Source: Misgurnus anguillicaudatus (Eukaryota > Chordata > Actinopteri > Cypriniformes > Cobitidae). From it: a DNA stretch of 64,000 nucleotides. The notes under the pieces were generated by a model. The model did not search any database, was not told the origin of the DNA, and saw only the letters and a list, made by a program, of their open reading frames with translations. The stretch spans positions 17,183,001 to 17,247,000 of the forward strand of contig NC_073361.2 of NCBI RefSeq assembly GCF_027580225.2. The letters are read 5' to 3'. Below are positions 45,345 through 56,122 of this stretch, piece by piece (within the stretch, counting starts at the first letter, position 1; each line of letters opens with the position of its first letter). Both the position numbers and the translations under genes were made by a program.

Positions 45345-45705
45345 GCTGTTTGCCAGTAACTTGCTTTAGATGTCAATTAATGTTATTTACTGGCAACAAT
45401 TAAATTAACATTAAACATTAACAAGTCTTTATCTTTACATAATAAAATAACAATAAAGCATTCTGGGAGCCAGAAATCCTCATCAATCTTTTTTTAGTTT
45501 TTTTTCCTTCAAATTTTGGTTCCCAGAATGCTTTGCATGAAGCTTTTATTTTAGTTTTTTCTGTAAAGACTTGTTAATGTGTAATGTAAATTTAACTTAA
45601 TTTAACAAACTGTTGCCAGTAAATAGCATAAATTTAAATCTACAGTAAGTTACTGTCAAAAAGCTGACAGTATTATTGTAATTTCTACAGAAATGTTTAA
45701 CAGTG
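45345..45705. mobile_element. inverted-repeat element (AGCTGTTTGCCAGTAACTT start)
   Basis: 'gtagctgtttgccagtaact', 'gttatttactggcaaca', 'aacaagtctttatctttaca' and 'aaagcattctgggagccaga' on the left recur inverted on the right as 'ggttcccagaatgctttgca', 'tgtaaagacttgttaatgtg', 'tgttgccagtaaatagcata' and 'cagtaagttactgtcaaaaa'. Confidence 0.78.
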
Positions 45706-45720
45706 AACAATAGACTCTGC

Positions 45721-47591
45721 TTAAAGGATTAGTCAATTTCTTAACAAAAAAAATCCATATAATTTACTCACCACCATGTCATCCAAAATGTTGGTGTCTT
45801 TCTTTGTTCAGTCGGGAGGAAGTTGTGTTTTTTGAGGAAAACATTCCAGGATTTTTCTCACTTTAATGGACACCAACACTTAACAATTTTAATGCAGTTT
45901 AAAATTGCAGAGTTTCAAAGGACTCTAAACGATCCCATACGAGGCATGGGAGTCTTATCTAGCGAAACAATTGTCATTTTTGACAAGAAAAAAAAATGCA
46001 ATTTTGGGCCACGGCTTCCCGTCTGTCTCCGGTCCTGTGGCGCGCCAGCGCGACCTCACGTAATTGCGTAATGCCGTGGAAAGGTCACATGTTACATATA
46101 TGAAACGCACATTTGCGGACCATTTTAAACAATAAACTGACACAAAGACATTAATTAAGCCCTTTTCACACAGAAATTCCATAAAATACACGTAAAATGC
46201 ATCCTGGATTTTTCCGGAATAGTTAGAGTTTTTGTTTGTTCACACTGCCAAGATTACACGGCATCTGATGGTCCCGGAAAGACACGTGACATGTTGAAAC
46301 TCCCGCCCTCTCTTCTACGCAGCGTCTGAAGTTTGCATATTATATATTATTTCTCTCTCCAGAAACAACTCGCGTGCATTTTTGTTTATAATAAGACTAC
46401 AAAGGAGCGCGTGAACGCACAGTTCTATGCTGGTGAATGATCTCAGCTTCAGAGTGGATATTTGACGAGCTCCCTGATTTCTGCTTTGATACAGTTTTCA
46501 GACATTTCTCATCTTGATTGTTTATATGCATTTAAAACCCGCATTTTGAGGAGCTGAACAATATATCTCGTTGGAATGACATGCGGGTATTTTCGTTTAT
46601 TATAGCTCAAATGAGCACGTGACGGGATATTCTTTTATGCTGCTGAATGATCTCCGTTTCAACGCAGTAAGTAAAGATCTAACTTACCTGATATCTGCTT
46701 CAGTCTAGTATGCTGACATTTCTCGTAGTGAATGTTGTAAATCCCTCATTTTAAAGAGTTGAACCAACTTCATGTTGCCATGACACGCGCGTCCTCACTA
46801 CAGCACGTGCGTCATTGTTTATGCGTCTCATATATCATTTCCTGATAACTGCTTCAATCTAGTTTGCAACATTTCTCGTGGTGAATGTTTATATGCATGT
46901 TATCTGTTGTTGTAAGGAGCTGAACTATAACTTGTGTTGTGATGATGACGCGCGCGTCCTCACTTCGACACGCCCATTACGGCATTCTTGTTCACACAGA
47001 GGGTTACCCGCGTATCTTACTAGGTCCTCTTTCCGGCAACGATCCCAGAAGATAAACGGAACGAGTTTTTGTTCACACAGACGCTTGTCTGGCAATTTTA
47101 CGGGTATTTTCTGGGACCAGAGGTCTGTGTGAATGGGGTTTTAGTATCATTCCACATACAACAACGTCGGAACGGTCCTCTTCGCCACACTTGTAAACAC
47201 TGGGGCGTAGTTTCGATACATCATCCGTGACGTGATGACGTATTACGTGAGGTCGCGCTGGCGCGTCACACGAACGGAGGAAGACAAGAAGTTGTAAAAA
47301 GTGCATATTTTTTATTTTGTTTGTCAAAAATATCAATCGTTTCGATAGATAAGACCCTTATGCCTCGTTTGGGTTTGTTTAGAGTCCTTTGACACTGCAA
47401 TTTTAAACTGCATTCAAACTAATAAGTGTTGGGGTCCATTAAAGTCCATTAAAATGAGAAAAATCCTGGAATGTTTTCCTCAAAAAATATAATTTCTTCT
47501 CGACTGAACAAAGAAAGACATCAAAATTTTGGATGACATGGTGGTGAGTAAATTATCTGGATTTTTTTAAGAAAATGGACTAATCCTTTAA
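45721..47591. mobile_element. long-palindrome element (TTAAAGGATTAGTC ends), copy 2, interrupted
   Basis: Same arms as 6978-7876. The centre, reading opposite to copy 1, is split by the Harbinger-like element 46158-47140. Comparison with the unsplit centre of copy 1 ('attaattagtatcc' on the minus strand) shows a clean insertion at TTA. Frames at 45823-46071, 45955-46191 and 47073-47336 are pieces of the arms. Confidence 0.85.
46158..47140. mobile_element. Harbinger-like element, copy 2, nested
   Basis: The ends AGCCCTTTTCACACAGA and the complement AACCCCATTCACACAGA lie between TTA (46155-46157) and TTA (47141-47143). It is 983 bp and lacks the block present in copy 1 at 984-1313. Internal repeats around 'gatctccgtttcaacgcagt' and 'gacatttctcg' match copy 1. 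Confidence 0.85.
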
Positions 47592-47866
47592 GAACAACCA
47601 TTATTTTTTATCTTTAAGAAATTGATTTTTTTAGAAGAGGAGTTTTTTGGCCAAAAAGCTTGCAAACACTTAAAAGGTTTTGCAGCGAAAGACCAATGAA
47701 TGACTTAAGTGATATTTGTGAAAATAAGGCATTTAAATTACTGACTAAACCTTTTCATCGCCATTAAAAAGAAATTATAAGTTATCTAAACATAAAAATG
47801 CTCATTTACAAGAAAAAAAACTGTGATACACTTAGAGGGTTTTGCATTTGAACTCTTCACATATTA

Positions 47867-47868
<2 letters not shown>

Positions 47869-47908
<40 letters not shown>
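47869..47908. repeat. (TA)n microsatellite
   Basis: About twenty TA units near the 3' end of the last dok6 intron. Confidence 0.9.
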
Positions 47909-47914
<6 letters not shown>

Positions 47915-48285
47915 ATACCTTAAATGCACCATAAGGATGAAATCATTTGCCAAATACAAAACACATTTTATAAGCTCTGTCTTACTCAGGCATTCTCATC
48001 TCACCCTGGATGATCGTTTCCTTCTCATCCATAATTGATTACACAATCACCTCTAGAAAATCAAGTTGTCTCCCTCTTCTCCAAGCGTCTCAAACCCTGA
48101 TAAATGAACAGTTGCCAGTATCTTATTCTTGTTTAAGGAACAGAGTGATTTTAATGCACAAAGGTAATCGATGGCGCTCTCGAAAGCACAAGTTAATCAA
48201 TACATGATGGTTTGTTCGACACAATTCCTATAGATTTAAAGACTATATCAGTAACATGCATAACCATCTTTCTCACTCTCTCAAG

Positions 48286-48440
48286 GTTCAAGCTTGACTA
48301 TGACACTCATTCCACGAGCACAGACGTTTCAAAGCTTCCTCTCCGAGCAGACGCAGACAGACGAACAGCAGAACCAAGAGCAAGCAACATCGTCCTCTGG
48401 TGGCCACGACAGGAAGGGCAGCACCTCACCGCTCCGTTGA
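48286..48440 (+). CDS. dok6: dok6 terminal coding exon
   Basis: Acceptor 'tctttctcactctctcaag'; the first two bases complete Gly, then S-S-L-T-M-T-L-I-P-R-A-Q-T-F-Q-S-F-L-S-E-Q, followed by a Gln- and Ser-rich end (T-S-S-S-G-G-H-D-R-K-G-S-T-S-P-L-R) and TGA at 48438-48440. The G-S-S ... R-A-Q-T-F-x-S-x-x-x-E-Q pattern identifies it as the last exon of DOK6. About 18 kb separates it from the previous exon. The human Ser/Tyr-rich ending is not conserved: the last 25 residues are unrelated in sequence and carry no tyrosine. The overlapping frame 48212-48649 is in a different phase and not used. Confidence 0.93.
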
Positions 48441-49810
48441 TATACACTGACTGTCATGGCTTGACAAAAGCCACAACTCTTGGACATTCCAAAGCTTTAG
48501 AAAGCTCAAAACACATGTACAGTATAAACTATATATATATGTATGGCTTAATAATAATGATAATTATTTGTAGAACAGTGTGTATATTAAGAATTATAGG
48601 AGACTTTTTGTACGTTGAAAAAACACAATGCCAAAAAGTTGTATCATAAACTTTATTTTTTCTGGTGTAGTTAAAAAAAATAAGAGGACTTTTGCAGTTA
48701 TTTTTCAGATGTACAGTAAATATGAAGAGCGCTTAAGTTCTTCAGCGATTCGTCTGGCGTCTTAATGGAAAACGTAGCAAATTAGCTTCTGTATTAAAGA
48801 CAACTCTTATGTTGTTTTGCACCCAGCACTTTCAAATTAGAGCTTGCTTTGCACCTTGTATGTTTAATTTGTGTTTCATTCGGTTTGTGTTTTTTTATTA
48901 TGTCTGTAAGATGCTTGCATTGGAGGAAATGGATAAATAGTTGTCCACCAAAACAACTTTATTTTATATGAAACTAATCCATCTACACACTGGACATGTC
49001 AGTTTGGTTCATCCGGACCAAGCTTCCTCTCACTGTATAAGTGCCTTCAGACTCGGGCCGGAAAGCCAATTAAATTATTATTATCCCTCTAGCCATCCAC
49101 AATGTGTGTAACTGAATTAAGTTTCTATGTTGAAACCCTATTTGTCTAAAAGCCGAACATGATGTCTATTCTCTCCCCGCACAGGAAAAGGGTCTGATCT
49201 GATAACTCGACTGAATGGCTTTTTAAATGGTCTCATGGCAAACATACATTCGATGCAGACAATCAAAACAGATTTTAATAGTTTCAATCCTTTGTCTATT
49301 GTGTAATAGTGGTATAGGAAAACCAGAACAATAAAAGAATAATCATGTGATAATATGAATCTCAAGGTTTTAGAAGCACATGAAAAATACTAGATGATGA
49401 TCATTTTATGATTTAAAAGCTATCATTGTGCATTGGGTAATTTACCATACATGTTGACTTGAGTTTATAGCACTTGAATGTAAATTAGACAACCACTATT
49501 TTATTAAATTGTACATTATAGTGATTTTAAAAGGGAATGGCTGCTGTCTAAGGGGCTTTCTGGGGGATATTCGGTCAAACACTGCATTAGATTATATCTC
49601 TGATATGATATATCAGGCTGTGAACACATTTCTTTGAATGTCCCTTGGGGATTTTTCAGTAGTCATTTGTTGTAAAGATACTGTGTATGTTTCATGCTTC
49701 TCTGTAATGTATTTCGTTTTGTATGTTTTGTTTTATGCATCAAGTAAAACTTTTGTCCTGTGTGGATGTCAATGTTTACTAAGTAAAATAAACTAAATGG
49801 ATTTGTGTTT
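48441..49810 (+). other. dok6: dok6 3' untranslated region (predicted)
   Basis: Mostly non-repetitive, T-rich sequence between the stop codon and the first good polyadenylation signal. It lacks inverted-repeat elements, in contrast to the intron before it and the intergenic DNA after it, which is what a constrained 3' UTR would look like. The end is inferred. Confidence 0.6.
49787..49792 (+). promoter_or_regulatory. dok6: candidate dok6 polyadenylation signal
   Basis: An AATAAA hexamer followed within 30 bases by T/GT-rich 'ggatttgtgtttct', about 1.35 kb after the stop codon. Other sites may also be used. Confidence 0.55.
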
Positions 49811-49904
49811 CTAAAATAATTAAGTTACTGCAATGAGTATATAAAAATTAAATCGAGCATGCATCTTCAACAGAGGGTGGGGACTCTTGAACGGTATTAC
49901 TAGG

Positions 49905-50544
49905 TAGGGTTCTCACAATTCAAATTCAAGGACCTTTCAAGGACTTTCCAGGTCCAATACCCTCAAATTCAAGGACTAAATGTTGGGAGTAAGAGCAAGG
50001 TTACGTCGTGTACCTTTTTAAGATACATTGTTACAGTTCCCTTTCGAGGGAACTCGCGCTGCGTCACTGCGGTAACACTTTGGGGACGCCTCCAGGGGTA
50101 AGTGCATCTGAATGTGTATATCAAAATCAACCAATGGTGAGGCTTAACGGCAAAGACAGGGTACTGTGAGAGCCAGGAAGTATATCGCTATTTGAAATAT
50201 TGGCAAAGACGGCGTTACGGGGATGCAGGAAGTATGGCAAGGGAGATGCAGCGCCTCGTTCCTTTCTCAGGGAACAACAGTTACATACGTAACCCGAGAC
50301 GTTTACATGTGTCAAACACATCAAAAACGCATTTAGGTATGAATCAACATTTCCATACAGAAGATATTAGCATTTAAAGCGAACGGTTTAGCACGTGTGC
50401 TTAAAAAGTCTAGAATTTTGATGATATTATCCTACACTACACAGGGATAATATGGATTTTTTTTTTCAGAAAACTTGTATAAAATAGATTCAAGCACTTT
50501 TAATGACCTAACTTTTAAGGATTTCAAGGACCCGTGGGAACCCT
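49905..50544. mobile_element. hAT-like element (TAGGGTTCTCAC ends) with insertion
   Basis: Left 'agggttctcacaattcaaat' and 'tcaaggacctttcaaggact', right 'aaggatttcaaggacc...gggaaccct', form inverted ends. Flanks TTACTAGG and GTACTAGG agree at seven of eight positions. The interior is interrupted by the block at about 50030-50305. Confidence 0.7.
50030..50305. mobile_element. cyprinid-type GTTACAGTTCCCTTTCGAGG element
   Basis: Begins 'gttacagttccctttcgagg' and 'gaactcgcgctgcgtcactg', ends 'tcctttctcagggaacaaca' and 'gttacatacgtaacccgaga'. I recognise this as a repeat abundant in carp-family genomes, one reason for the organism call. It lies inside 49905-50544. Confidence 0.7.
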
Positions 50545-50606
50545 GTACTAGGGGTCCTGTAAATATTATTTAAAATATTTTGATTAGTCATCAAACAAAA
50601 ATGGAT

Positions 50607-51685
50607 TAAAGGTGTAAAGGGTTTTTAGCAGCATCTAGTGGGAAGATTGCGAGTTGAAGATTTTCGAAATGCAATGAGCAGCTACGGTGGCTGCCACAGG
50701 ATAAGCATGTCATCGTCTTTGTCAATGTAGGGACAAAACGCGCTCTGTAAAGCAGTTTGTCCATTTAGGGCAGGGATGGGCAACTTCGGCCCTGGAGGGT
50801 CGGTGTCCTGCAGAGTTTAGCTCCAACTTTCTTCAGCACACCTGCCTAAAAGTTTCTAGTATGCCTACAAGACCTTTGCTGCTTCAGGTGTGTTTAATTA
50901 TGGTTGGAGCTAAACTCTGCAGGACACTCCAGGACCTGATTTAGGGCTACTGTAACACAACAAACTTTCTTATTAACAGTATTTCATGCAGTATTTTGCA
51001 GTTTTACCATTTACAGCAGTAGGCTAGTAACGTTAGACCAATGTGACTTACAAGCGAGGAGTATGTCCATCATTCATTCCAATCCATTCCAATAAAAAAT
51101 CTTTCAGGTCACTTTGCAATCTCAGTCTATGTATATATGTTGCTTTAATTGATTGACGCCTCAGAATTCTAGAGATATATTTTTACAGCGTTTTGTGTCT
51201 TACACTTGACTTTACGTCCCAAAGGCAGTCGCTCTCCGCATCTTCAACAAGCATGTGAAGCATATAACGAAGTACACAGAAAAGGCGGATGACATCACAG
51301 TAGCGCGAGAGCGGTTCAAAGCAGAGTCCTTATGACTTCTCGATTAACTCTTGTGGTACTTTGATGTCACCTGCCTGTCGGTTTTTGCAGCGCGGCATGA
51401 ACTCAAACGAATTTAATGTCTGGGATACATGTTGGATGACGGTGAAACAATGTGTGCATACCCCCCCAAAAAGTTTTTATCAACTCTACATGATTCACGT
51501 GGGTCACCTGTTTCGGCTTCAAAACAGTGAATATCGCCGAAAGGTGGGGGATTTTCATGATTGACAAACAATGTTGTTCATTATGTAAGGTCTTTAAACA
51601 CCACTGATAATATAGTTTAATATAGTATATTAGCTTATGTATTTCGGTCAAAAGGTCATCCAAAAAGTCTCACATTGCACCTTTA
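50607..51685. mobile_element. TAAAGGTGYA-ended element with nested MITE
   Basis: Begins 'ttaaaggtgtaaagggtttt' and ends 'ctcacattgcacctttaa', with 'cagcatctagtgggaagatt' and 'gttcattatgtaaggtcttt' family blocks shared with 24748-24935, 41766-42138 and 62687-63058. It is interrupted by 50771-50938. The middle (about 51000-51560) is not found in the other copies. Confidence 0.7.
50771..50938. mobile_element. hAT-like MITE (CAGGGATGGGCAAC start), nested
   Basis: Starts CAGGGATGGGCAACTTCGG and ends AGGACCTG. ATTTAGGG is duplicated at 50763-50770 and 50939-50946. The interior 'gagtttagctccaac' and 'gttggagctaaactctgcag' matches 25762-25954. Confidence 0.87.
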
Positions 51686-53001
51686 AAGATACAATTTGTA
51701 TTTATGTGCCGAAAGATGGCACCAGATCAAACAAAAACAATGATGTTGTTTACTGACGCTCTGAAGCAGCATGGAATTATGGGATTTGTAGTCTTTAACT
51801 TTAGCCATCAATCAGACGAGAACGAGAAATCACGTTGATGGATAAGGTAATCAAGTCTTATAAATGTTGCTTTTGATGACATTGTTTATTTCATTATGTA
51901 AGTTTATATGTGATCAAAACGAAATTGTTAGTCATATTGATATTACAGTATTAGTCCAAATTCGATGGTGAACACAGCTCAGAATTAAGTTTTCAACTTA
52001 CAATGATTTTTCACATAATGTATTGACAGTACAAATCTTATTGTGAAGTGTCTTAAAATGACCATTTATATTGCTGTACAATACCTCTTGATGTGCATAT
52101 CGTCCGCGGGAAGACGCGCTGATTACAGTCTACACACTAATGTTGTGATCCATATAATAGCATACGTTTTTTGAAGGGTTACGAATCAAAACAACTCACC
52201 CATCGCGTAAAACACAAGCAGGATCAGAATCTCGGTCTAGTTAAATGTTGTCGTGAAGCTCTCTCTATCCAGATAATGCAACACCAAATTGATCCTCTCT
52301 CGTTTTGTTCCAAACTCTTCTTGGGTCGTTTGGTTGGCCTGTACGCTTACAGGAGCTGACACAACCAGCGGCAGACGGTACAGAGATATCCATAAGTCCA
52401 TAAGCAAGCGCATAGTTCCGCATTTGTCCACAACACTGGCTGCGTCCGAAAACTCAAGGCAGTGAGGACTGTGAGGACTTGTGGCCTCGCTGCCTCATGA
52501 GGACATGACTTCGGACTCGGACTCTCGGAGGCCTGAAGGCCGCTCAGAGAAAGGCTTTCCGACGCACTTCAAAAGCAGCGTGTTTGAAATAAAAACAGAG
52601 AGCGCCTTTGTGATAACTAATCACATATTTGAAAACTACAATACTAATTTCTCGCTAGAAATGAAATTAAAATGCTTAAAAAGTGAAAATATACGTTTAT
52701 TTTCACTAAATTTGTGCTCCAGCCGCTTCCTTGGCCGCCATTTTATTTTTTCGAGCTAGACCAGTGTTCTCATGTGGGTTACGTCAGTAAAGGCGGTGAC
52801 AAAGGGTCACATGGATATTAACGTCATTGACAGGAGACTGCACTGCCCCGTGTCAATGTTTTGAATGGAAATTTTCTCACGATTTACAAGTAGTAGAAAA
52901 CATTACAGATATTGATAGTAATCAGCTGGACAAAATATATAACACTGGCCTAGTGGTTTTTGGAGATTTTACTGCAAATATCTTACAAATTGCACCTTTA
53001 A
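51686..53001. repeat. probable old element(s), ends TTAAAGATACAATTTGTA
   Basis: The left 'taaagatacaatttgtattt' and right 'tcttacaaattgcacctttaa' are loosely inverted. 52430-52570 has 'ctcaaggcagtgaggactgt' and 'tcggactctcggaggcctga' blocks. Boundaries uncertain, no gene seen. Confidence 0.4.
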
Positions 53002-53244
53002 TATGCTTATAATAATAAAAGATTAAAATGAAGAGATAAACAATCCCATGATAAAATCCATTTAGTTCAAATATTTTGTAGCATGGCAAAAATGATTATT
53101 TTAATATCTTTGTAACATAACCATCATAACAAAGTAAGTACAGTTTTAATTAGATGTACTGGGGGTCCCTGCACCTCCTTTTTATCCATTAAGGGGTCCT
53201 TGTCCTGTAAAAGCTAGAAGACCTTTGCTCTAAAGGATTTATAT

Positions 53245-53790
53245 TTAAAGAGCACCTATGGTCCGATTCACGCTTCTACACTTTCCTTGGTGCGTAAGTG
53301 TGTATTAGTTCATCTTAACTATATGCAAAAGATACAAACCCCAAAGTAAACGATGACACGAGTTATTGTCTCAAATGTACATCTCCTTTCCTGGACCACA
53401 ACAAACACATAGATCGTAGGCAGCAGTTTACTTCCTGGGATCGGTGATGTAGACAAAACCGACGTTATCATAAATCCTCTCGCTTCAGACTCACAGCCTG
53501 TAAGTTAACTCCTGTTAGCAACCGAATCTTTCAAAGATGGTAAGGAGCATCACATTTCCTGTTGACGCAAAGGTATTCAGGCCAATCACAACGTACAGAT
53601 TAGCTGGCCAATCAGGGTCACAGGGCTTTTCAAATCTGTGTGTTTCAGGAAGAAAGTGAAATCTGGAGCAACAAAAATGTACGGTATGTGGAAAATAATG
53701 TGTTTTTTGAACCACAAATCACACAAACACATTGTATTATACCAAATACACAAAATAACTTTTTTTAGCAATGAAATAGGGGCTCTTTAA
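53245..53790. mobile_element. inverted-repeat element (TTAAAGAGC ends)
   Basis: 'ttaaagagcacctatgg' on the left and 'ataggggctctttaa' on the right are inverted. The interior is non-coding; minus frames at 53515-53771 are chance. Confidence 0.6.
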
Positions 53791-53900
53791 TAAAACAGTA
53801 TAATTAACATAATCTCAACCACAAACAAGTCATGTTTTCAAAGAAAATTTGGTTTGTTAGACCAGAAAACAAAACAAGGATGCATTCATTTATGATTCAT

Positions 53901-53906
53901 TTTATT
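53901..53906 (-). promoter_or_regulatory. cd226: candidate cd226 polyadenylation signal
   Basis: TTTATT on the plus strand is AATAAA on the minus strand, about 405 bp after the predicted cd226 stop codon. The intervening sequence would be the 3' UTR. Confidence 0.5.
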
Positions 53907-54310
53907 CCTGCAAATGTTTCGCAGTTCATCAAGATCAAATCTTATACCAAATGATTCAAATAATTTAAAAATGTACTTTTCTTGATTTCACACAAAGAAA
54001 ATAAAGAAAAAAAACTCTGCCATGGAACTGAATGTAAGCGCTGAAGTATTTTCGGTTCTCTTATCAGTAATGGAGTCTTCGATTCCTCATTCTCTGTACT
54101 TCCATTTCTGTAAAGAAAACATGATTGTGCTCAAACTGAGACGGGGATGTCATTTTTTGAGGATTCATCCACTCAAAACCCCACTTTTGTCCAATCTTGT
54201 GATGATTAGAGTGACTAAAATGTTACTTTGGTTGCTCACAATGGACCATGCTTAGCGTACACAGGGCTTTTAAAGCAATCACCCAGAAACCTCCATAAAC
54301 AGATTACCTG

Positions 54311-54409
54311 TCAAACAGACTTCACAGAGCAAAAAGGACTTTCTCCCCCAATGTGGTCATAAGCAAAATCCAGTGCTTTATGCAATGAAATGTATGTTAT
54401 GGGGCCAGA
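54311..54409 (-). CDS. cd226: cd226 terminal cytoplasmic exon (predicted)
   Basis: On the minus strand, 'ttaaccattcaactaactcaag' is followed by a phase-0 frame of 32 codons and TGA. It reads S-G-P-I-T-Y-I-S-L-H-K-A-L-D-F-A-Y-D-H-I-G-G and ends S-V-K-S-V. The phase agrees with the preceding exon (56819-56873). An in-frame stop just upstream fixes the acceptor, since the frame cannot extend to the left. I-T-Y-I-S-L fits the ITIM consensus (I/V/L/S-x-Y-x-x-L/V/I), and A-Y-D-H-I adds a second tyrosine. Human CD226 has a single tyrosine motif of the I-Y-V-N-Y type near its end. Prediction rests on phase, length and tyrosine content; an extra exon between the two tail exons cannot be ruled out. Confidence 0.6.
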   Translation of the reverse strand, partial: SGPITYISLHKALDFAYDHIGGESPFCSVKSV

Positions 54410-54991
54410 CTTGAGTTAGTTGAATGGTTAATGTAATGAAGATGATGATGACGGTAGGTTATCAAATGATGACTTTTATGCTGTTTCTTGCATTATTATG
54501 AATTTCTTCTTTGCCCCTCTGATACATCCATTTACATTCATGTGCCAAAGTGTGCCATTATTTGGCAATGATGCTTGTTTTGTATTCAGATACAGTTTGG
54601 TCCATCGTGTGAATGGCAACAGTCACAGGATGTTGATTGTTTATCTCTTCTGTTTTCGTTTGTGTTTCTCATGCGCTTTCACTATATGAAAGTTTACGTA
54701 TATTTCTTTATCTCTTGCCCCAGTTCTGGTCCCTTTTTTCATCCTGTCATACACGCAGCTGTGTTCATAGTGGTTACGCTGTTTGCAGAAAGGAAAACAT
54801 GCAATGTTAGTTAAAGTTACCTAGCATTAGTATCTGTGTAAATAAGGGTCTTTCAAAGCAAAGCAGTCAAAATGCAAAAAAAAAAAAAAAAAAACGTGCA
54901 AGGACATGGCACCAATTTTTATTGTATCAAGATCGCAATTTAAATATAGTGAAATAAAAAATACTTATGGTTCAGGATGCTGATTGGTTTA
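54410..54991. other. cd226 last intron, proximal part
   Basis: Contains an A-run at about 54876-54893 and no element ends. Plus-strand frames at 54498-54814 are chance frames in T-rich sequence. Confidence 0.3.
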
Positions 54992-56122
54992 AAAGGATTA
55001 TTAGGAACACCTGTTCAATTTCTCATTAATGCAATTATCTAATCAACCAATCACATGGCAGTTGCTTCAACGCATTTAGGGGTGTGGTCCTGGTCAAGAC
55101 AATCTCCTGAACTCCAAACTGAATGTCAGAATAGGAAAGGTGATTTAAGTTTTAACAATCTGCTCAGTTACTGGGATTTTCACGTACAGTACAACCATTT
55201 CTAGGGTTTACAAAGAATGGTGTAAAAAGGGAAAAACATCCAGTATGCGGCAGTCCTGTGGGCGAAAATGCCTTGTTGATGCTAGAGGTCAGAGGAGAAT
55301 GGGCCGACTGATTAAAGCTGATAGAAGAGCAATTTTGACTGAAATAACCACTCATTACAACCGAGGTATGCAGCAAAGCATTTGTGAAGCCACAACACGC
55401 ACAACTTTGAGGCGGATGGGCTACAACAGCAGAAGACCCCACCGGGTACCACTCATCTCCACTACAAATTGGAAATAGAGGCTACAATTTGCACGAGCTC
55501 ACCAAAATTGGACAGTTGAAGACTGTAAAAATGTTGCCTGGTCTGATAAGTCTTGATTTCTGTTGAGACATTCAGATGGTAGAGTCAGAATTTGGCCTAA
55601 ACAGAATGAGAACATGGATCCATCATGCCTTGTTACCACTGTGCAGGCTGGTGGTGGTGGTGTAATGGTGTGCGGGATATTTTCTTGGCATAATTTAGGC
55701 CCCTTAGTGCCAATTGGGCATCGTTTAAATGCCACAGCCTACCTGAGCATTGTTTCTGACCATGTCCATCCCTTTTTTGACCACCATGTACCCATTCTCT
55801 ATTGGCTACTTCCAGTAGCATAATGCACCATGTCACAAAGCTTGAATCATTTTAAATTGGTTTCTTGAACATGACAATGAGTTCACTGTACTAAAATAGC
55901 AGATCTCAACCCAATAGAGCATCTTTGGGATGTGGTGGAACAGGAGCTTCGTGCCCTGGATGTGCATCCCACAAATCTCCATCAACTGCAAGATGCTATC
56001 TTATCGATATGGGACGACATTTCTAAAGAATGCTTTCAGCACCTTGTTGGATCAATGCCACGTAGAATTAAGGCAGTTTTAAAGGCGAACACAGTATTAG
56101 TATGATGTTCCTAATAATCCTT
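54992..56122 (+). mobile_element. Tc1-like DNA transposon
   Basis: The terminal inverted repeats AAAGGATTATTAGGAACA and the complement of TGTTCCTAATAATCCTTT are bounded by TA. They enclose a decayed transposase reading on the plus strand, against cd226. Total length about 1.13 kb, close to a full-length fish Tc1 element. It sits within the last cd226 intron. Confidence 0.9.
55180..56105 (+). pseudogene. Tc1-like transposase pseudogene
   Basis: From the N-terminal side the frames show R-V-Y-K-E-W-C-K-K-G, the DNA-binding part R-A-I-L-T-E-I-T-T-H-Y-N-R-G and T-T-R-T-T-L-R-R-M-G-Y. Then come N-V-A-W-S-D-K-S (first catalytic Asp), G-G-G-G-V-M-V-C-G-I-F-S-W, and N-P-I-E-H-L-W-D-V-V-E-Q-E with the third acidic residue. 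In-frame stops after N-W-K near 55478 and after S-D-K-S near 55554, plus frameshifts near 55820, break it. The region of the second catalytic Asp (normally H-D-N-A-P) is disrupted around 55815-55835. It is inactive. Confidence 0.9.

Larger units (their letters stand above)
9734..48440 (+). other. dok6: dok6 gene, 3' portion (six coding exons)
   Basis: Six plus-strand exons reconstruct the C-terminal five-sixths of docking protein 6, an adaptor with a PH domain, an IRS-type PTB domain and a C-terminal tail that acts at the plasma membrane downstream of receptor tyrosine kinases such as RET. Codon phases match at every junction (0-1, 1-1, 1-2, 2-0, 0-1, 1-stop). Introns are 8379, 7841, 206, 3457 and 17996 bp. 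The string [10 protein letters not shown] with K-H-A-V-A-I-I-F fits DOK6 rather than DOK5 or DOK4, and the cd226 neighbour supports this. Exons 1 and 2 (about 58 codons) are missing because the window starts inside an intron. Confidence 0.95.

Noticed and set aside
48212..48649. 145-codon plus frame across the last dok6 exon
   Set aside because: Wrong phase: the spliced dok6 frame is different, matches the DOK6 tail and stops at 48440.
53990..54110. Alternative cd226 last exon after 'gttttctttacag' on the minus strand, reading N-G-S-T-E-N-E-E-S-K
   Set aside because: The acceptor is good, but the frame needed after phase 0 hits TGA within seven codons; the open frame requires a different phase. 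Better explained as 3' UTR.
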